From Prevotella sp. (GTDB lineage: Bacteria; Bacteroidota; Bacteroidia; Bacteroidales; Dysgonomonadaceae): 18,296 nucleotides of DNA. The stretch's first letter is position 1, and each line of letters begins with the position of its first letter. Below, one piece after another: positions 15,073 through 18,296 of the stretch. The position numbers and the translations under genes are program-made. The DNA is taken from assembly GCA_031260865.1 (NCBI GenBank), contig JAISKQ010000249.1, positions 1 to 18,296 of the forward strand, written 5' to 3'. The notes under the pieces were generated by a model that saw nothing but the letters and a program-made list of their open reading frames with translations, had not been told where the DNA came from and ran no database searches.

Positions 15073-17052
15073 TTGAAACAATATATATCTTATATACCGG
15101 CAATCCTTATACTGCTGTCGATATGCTCTTGCAAGCCGCTAAAGGTGGAAGACGCCGACAAGAAATTCGCTCAGGGTGAATACTTTGTGGCTGCAGGCAT
15201 GTATAGCAAAATATATCGTAAAACCCCCGATAAAAAAAGAGAATTACGCGGGGTAGTCGCCCTCCGACTGGCGGAAAGCTACCGTTTGCTGAATACGCCT
15301 TTACTCGCTAATGCCGCCTACGCCAACGCTGTACGCAACAATGTCAGCGACAGTACGATTAATCTTCAGTACGCGCGATCGTTACAGAAAGCCGGAGACT
15401 ATAAGCAAGCGATAAAGTATTATACCGCATTTCTTAAACTATATCCGGATAATAAATTCGCGTTAAACGGGTTGGAAGGCTCAAAAACAGCTCCCGAATG
15501 GAAAGCCGGCCCTACACTATACACCGTAAAAAAGATGGATCTATTTAATTCGAGGCGAGGAGAATTTAGCCCTATGCTGCTACCGCCCGACTATAGCCAA
15601 ATCTATTTTACATCCAACAGGGACGACGTTATCGGAGATACGATCAGTAACATCACCGGGGCAAAACTCAATGATATATTCATGGCTCGAAAGGATGAAA
15701 CCGGTAAGTGGATGAAGCCCGAACATGTGGAGTCAGCCATCAATACATCGTCCGATGAAGGTACAACATCTTTTTCTTCAACAGGAACAGCCATGTATTT
15801 CACGCAGACTAAGCTCGATTCGGTAAATACCTCCTTTCCTGCCATCTATGTGTCTTACAGGTCTTCCGGTTCATGGGGCGCGGGAACGAAAATAAACATT
15901 AACAAAAGGGATTCCGTCAGTGTGTATGCCCATCCGGCGATAACTCCATCCGGCGACTTCCTGTATTTTGTATCGGATATGCCCGGCGGATATGGAGGGA
16001 AAGATATTTGGCGCGCCGGTATGGTCGGCGATATGGTGGAATATATAGAGAATTTGGGTCCGGAAATCAATACCGCCGGAGACGAAATGTTCCCGTACAT
16101 GCGGAATGACTCCACGCTCTATTTTTCTTCCGACGGGCATGTGGGGATGGGCGGATTGGATATATACAAAGCCTATTATAATAAGGAGAGAAAACAATGG
16201 TCGATAGAAAACATGAAATTCCCGATAAACTCCTCGTCCGATGATTTCGGCATTACCTTCGAAGGTGAAAAAGAAAGCGGGTTTTTCAGTTCCAACCGCG
16301 GAGACGCGAAAGGTTCCGACCATATTTATTCTTTCACTTACCCTGTCATAACAACCATCGCCGAGGGCTATATTGTAGATACAGATGATGAGTTTATTAC
16401 AAATGCCACGATAAGGGTTGTCGGCAAGGACGGTACAAACATGAGATTCCCCGGAAAGAACGACGGCACATATAAAATGGATGTAAGCCAAGGGGTGGAT
16501 TATGTATTCCTTGCCAGCGCCAAAGATCACCTGAATGCAAGGATGTCGCTCAAAACCATTGCCATGAAAAAAGATTCGACCTATCTGGTTGATTTTATAC
16601 TGACTCCTATCAATAAACCGGTGGTACTGGAAAATATCTTTTATGACTTTGACAAGGCGACATTACGTCCCGAATCGAAAGAAGAACTCGACGGATTGAT
16701 TGAACTGCTTAGCGTCAATCCGAATGTCACCATTGAGCTATCGGCGCATACCGACAGAAAAGGATCGGATGAATATAATATAAAGCTCTCGCAGCGAAGA
16801 GCCGAATCGGTTGTCAATTATCTGATTGCCGGAGGCATAGCCAAAGAACGATTGTCGGCTGTGGGGAAAGGGAAAACACAGCCCAAAACCGTAACCAAAG
16901 CCGTACTTAGGAAATACGATTTCCTCAAAGAGGGAGAGTCGCTTACCGAAGAGTTTATCAAAAGCCTACCCCCTGAACAACAAGATACGGCAGATCAGAT
17001 AAATCGCCGTACCGAATTTAAAGTATTGAGTATAACCTATAACCTTGAGTAA
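15073..17052 (+). CDS. porE: PorE-like T9SS lipoprotein (TPR, beta-propeller, CRD, OmpA)
   Basis: 659 residues. The start is a TTG at 15073: no in-frame ATG precedes it, and the next Met is near residue 41, past the lipoprotein signal peptide (ILLSICSC, Cys20). Domains in order are TPR repeats (about 25-140); a WD40/PD40-like propeller (about 155-415) with five repeats such as SQIYFTSNRDD, DFLYFVSDMPGGYGGKDIW, TLYFSSDGHVGMGGLDIY and GFFSSNRGD; a carboxypeptidase-regulatory-like beta domain (about 425-515); and an OmpA C-terminal peptidoglycan-binding domain (about 525-655, with IFYDFDKATLRPES and HTDRKGSDEYNIKLSQRRAESV). This is the architecture of Porphyromonas PorE, which anchors the type IX secretion machine to peptidoglycan. 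Paralogues with this layout exist, so orthology is likely but not proven. porD follows by one base. Confidence 0.9.
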   Translation: MKQYISYIPAILILLSICSCKPLKVEDADKKFAQGEYFVAAGMYSKIYRKTPDKKRELRGVVALRLAESYRLLNTPLLANAAYANAVRNNVSDSTINLQYARSLQKAGDYKQAIKYYTAFLKLYPDNKFALNGLEGSKTAPEWKAGPTLYTVKKMDLFNSRRGEFSPMLLPPDYSQIYFTSNRDDVIGDTISNITGAKLNDIFMARKDETGKWMKPEHVESAINTSSDEGTTSFSSTGTAMYFTQTKLDSVNTSFPAIYVSYRSSGSWGAGTKININKRDSVSVYAHPAITPSGDFLYFVSDMPGGYGGKDIWRAGMVGDMVEYIENLGPEINTAGDEMFPYMRNDSTLYFSSDGHVGMGGLDIYKAYYNKERKQWSIENMKFPINSSSDDFGITFEGEKESGFFSSNRGDAKGSDHIYSFTYPVITTIAEGYIVDTDDEFITNATIRVVGKDGTNMRFPGKNDGTYKMDVSQGVDYVFLASAKDHLNARMSLKTIAMKKDSTYLVDFILTPINKPVVLENIFYDFDKATLRPESKEELDGLIELLSVNPNVTIELSAHTDRKGSDEYNIKLSQRRAESVVNYLIAGGIAKERLSAVGKGKTQPKTVTKAVLRKYDFLKEGESLTEEFIKSLPPEQQDTADQINRRTEFKVLSITYNLE

Positions 17053-17053
17053 A

Positions 17054-17947
17054 ATGACAAGATATATTTTATTTATTATCACCATCATAATGGCAGTCAT
17101 ACCCGCTCAGTCCCAAGAATTGAACGCCAAGTTGAGTATTAACACGAAAAAAATACCCGCGGCGAACGCGTCACTGTTCTCGGATATGGAAAGATCGATC
17201 AATCAAATATTGGTCAATCATAAATGGACAAACGCGACCTTCAACAATAACGAGCGTATAGACTGCACCGTAGCCATTTCGATAAACGAAAAGAACGACA
17301 ATAACTTCTCCGCCGAAATGCAAGTCACATCGCGGCGACCTGTATATAATTCGTCCTATATTACCACCTTGCTCAATTTCAGGGACACCAAATTTGAGTT
17401 TAGTTATACACAAGGAGAATCTCTTGACGTCAACAATGTTATCTTAAATAACAATCTTGTCGCTGTAATCTCTTTCTATGCTTATGTTATTATCGGACTT
17501 GATTTTGACTCATTCTCCCTCAACGGCGGCGCGCCGTATTTCGCGAAAGCCATGGAGATAGCCAATATGGCTCAATCATTGAATACGAAAGGATGGGAAC
17601 CTTTTTCCGGGAAGAATGACAACCGCTATGACCTCGCCGTCGCGCTGACCGATGAGAGTTCTAAAAGCTTTCATTCATTCTGGTACAACTATCACCGTAC
17701 AGGTCTCGACGAAATGTCCGCCAACCCGTCACGCGGACGGATACACATGATTGAGGCGATGTCTGATCTTCGGAAGCTATATGAAGCGCGCCCATCGTCC
17801 CCTCTTCTTGCCATAATAGGGGAATCAAAACTTGATGAAATCACGCGTGTATGCTCACAGGCAACCACCGAAGAAAAGCAAAGCGTAAAAAAGACTCTGA
17901 ATCAGTTGTTTCCGGCTAAAGGATATTTAATAAATAACCTGAAATAA
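17054..17947 (+). CDS. porD: Type IX secretion protein PorD (DUF4835)
   Basis: 297 residues with a signal peptide (FIITIIMAVIPAQSQ) and a mature start at about QELNAKLSIN. Diagnostic family sequence includes RRPVYNSSYITTLLNF, AVISFYAYVIIGLDFDSFSLNGG, PYFAKAMEIANMAQ, YHRTGLDEMS and LYEARPSSPLL. PorD is a periplasmic T9SS-associated protein whose exact mechanical role is unsettled. The ATG at 17054 follows the porE-like stop by one base, so translation is probably coupled. An upstream TTG at 17045 would overlap porE and was not used. In many Bacteroidota porD sits near coaBC and recN; here it follows a porE-like gene instead. The 3' end converges on the minus-strand gene at 17977. Confidence 0.94.
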   Translation: MTRYILFIITIIMAVIPAQSQELNAKLSINTKKIPAANASLFSDMERSINQILVNHKWTNATFNNNERIDCTVAISINEKNDNNFSAEMQVTSRRPVYNSSYITTLLNFRDTKFEFSYTQGESLDVNNVILNNNLVAVISFYAYVIIGLDFDSFSLNGGAPYFAKAMEIANMAQSLNTKGWEPFSGKNDNRYDLAVALTDESSKSFHSFWYNYHRTGLDEMSANPSRGRIHMIEAMSDLRKLYEARPSSPLLAIIGESKLDEITRVCSQATTEEKQSVKKTLNQLFPAKGYLINNLK

Positions 17948-17976
17948 AATCCCGCTCATTTTGAGGCATAAGCGTC

Positions 17977-18285
17977 TCACCTTCTGTCCCTTGCCGAATA
18001 GGTCGCGGCGGATGATGCGTTTTTAGGCTTGCTCATTTTCGGCGCTTTAGCCTTGTTTTGTTTCGCGTTTTTATTATTTGCCGGCAAGTTATTGATCGAA
18101 TCATTTAAAACCCATAGATCTTTATCGAATTGTTCCAGTTCACCCTCTATTTTTTGTTGGGCTTCTTTCAATTCTTTGGGAGTCTTATACTTTTCGCTCA
18201 AAAACTTATTTTCCATGTTGGTTGTTTTGTATATCTCTCCATCGTACAGCCTCATCCGAAAATAATCGTCGATAGTCTTATTCAT
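17977..18285 (-). CDS. Small coiled-coil protein, function unknown, possibly truncated at the window edge
   Basis: 102 residues from the ATG at 18285. The frame has no stop in the last 11 bases of the window, so the real start may lie further upstream. The sequence is acidic and helical in the first two thirds (TPKELKEAQQKIEGELEQFDKDLWVLNDSIN, probable coiled coil) and ends in a basic, Lys/Ala/Asn-rich tail of about 30 residues (NAKQNKAKAPKMSKPKN...RDRR). There is no signal peptide in the visible part. I do not recognise a family. The basic tail could contact nucleic acid or ribosome, but that is inference only. It converges on porD with 29 bases between stops. Confidence 0.65.
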   Translation of the reverse strand: MNKTIDDYFRMRLYDGEIYKTTNMENKFLSEKYKTPKELKEAQQKIEGELEQFDKDLWVLNDSINNLPANNKNAKQNKAKAPKMSKPKNASSAATYSARDRR

Positions 18286-18296
18286 GACATTATTCT

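Noticed and set aside
15871..16530. 219-codon minus-strand frame opposite the porE-like gene
   Set aside because: It covers the propeller region of a well-supported gene and has no recognisable features.
17962..17979. Hairpin TGAGGC/GTCTCA between porD and the last gene
   Set aside because: Six pairs including a G-T wobble, no T tract, and it overlaps the stop codon of the minus-strand gene.

Overview
The window reads as a chromosomal segment of a Bacteroidota bacterium, most likely order Bacteroidales. Several signs agree. Upstream boxes fit the Bacteroidota sigma factor consensus TAnnTTTG. Leaders are A-rich and mostly lack Shine-Dalgarno sequences. FeoA and FeoB are fused in one chain. 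Small secreted lipoproteins with Ser/Gly-Cys lipoboxes are common. Two type IX secretion (T9SS) genes, porE-like and porD, lie side by side. T9SS genes argue against typical gut Bacteroides and point towards a Porphyromonas, Tannerella or Dysgonomonas-like lineage; the genus cannot be fixed from this sequence.

Layout. Positions 1-719 (minus) hold the N-terminal part of a Tat-exported Gfo/Idh/MocA oxidoreductase that leaves the left edge. A leader region with a promoter-like box and a terminator-like hairpin follows (720-1239). Next is the FeoA-FeoB ferrous iron transporter (1240-3717, minus). A 1.1-kb AT-rich gap separates it from the divergent mutS2 gene. This gap holds a duplicated 160-bp element, a 19-bp tandem repeat and the two promoters. 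mutS2 (4827-7289) is followed by an accessory block, 7345-12651. It holds small exported proteins with lipocalin-like features, a YccF membrane protein, a large exported protein of unknown function with an internal duplication, a YtxH-like protein and an adhesin-E-like lipoprotein.

A housekeeping run follows on the plus strand: a LOG-family phosphoribohydrolase, bcp peroxiredoxin and recA, closed by a strong intrinsic terminator (14941-14971). A new promoter then drives porE-like and porD, which are separated by one base. The window ends with a small, possibly truncated coiled-coil gene on the minus strand.

Functionally, LOG-bcp-recA is probably one transcript combining nucleotide salvage, peroxide defence and DNA repair. 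porE-porD is an envelope and secretion module. No mobile element, CRISPR array, rRNA or tRNA was recognised. I found no clear new multi-gene system. The points most worth a second look are the repeat pair before mutS2, the in-frame extension and hairpin leader before the oxidoreductase, the duplicated exported protein at 9933-11498, the 5'-end hairpin before the adhesin-like gene, and the porE-porD linkage. Several start codons were moved from the longest possible frame, because the longest frame begins inside a promoter or has a weak upstream start.
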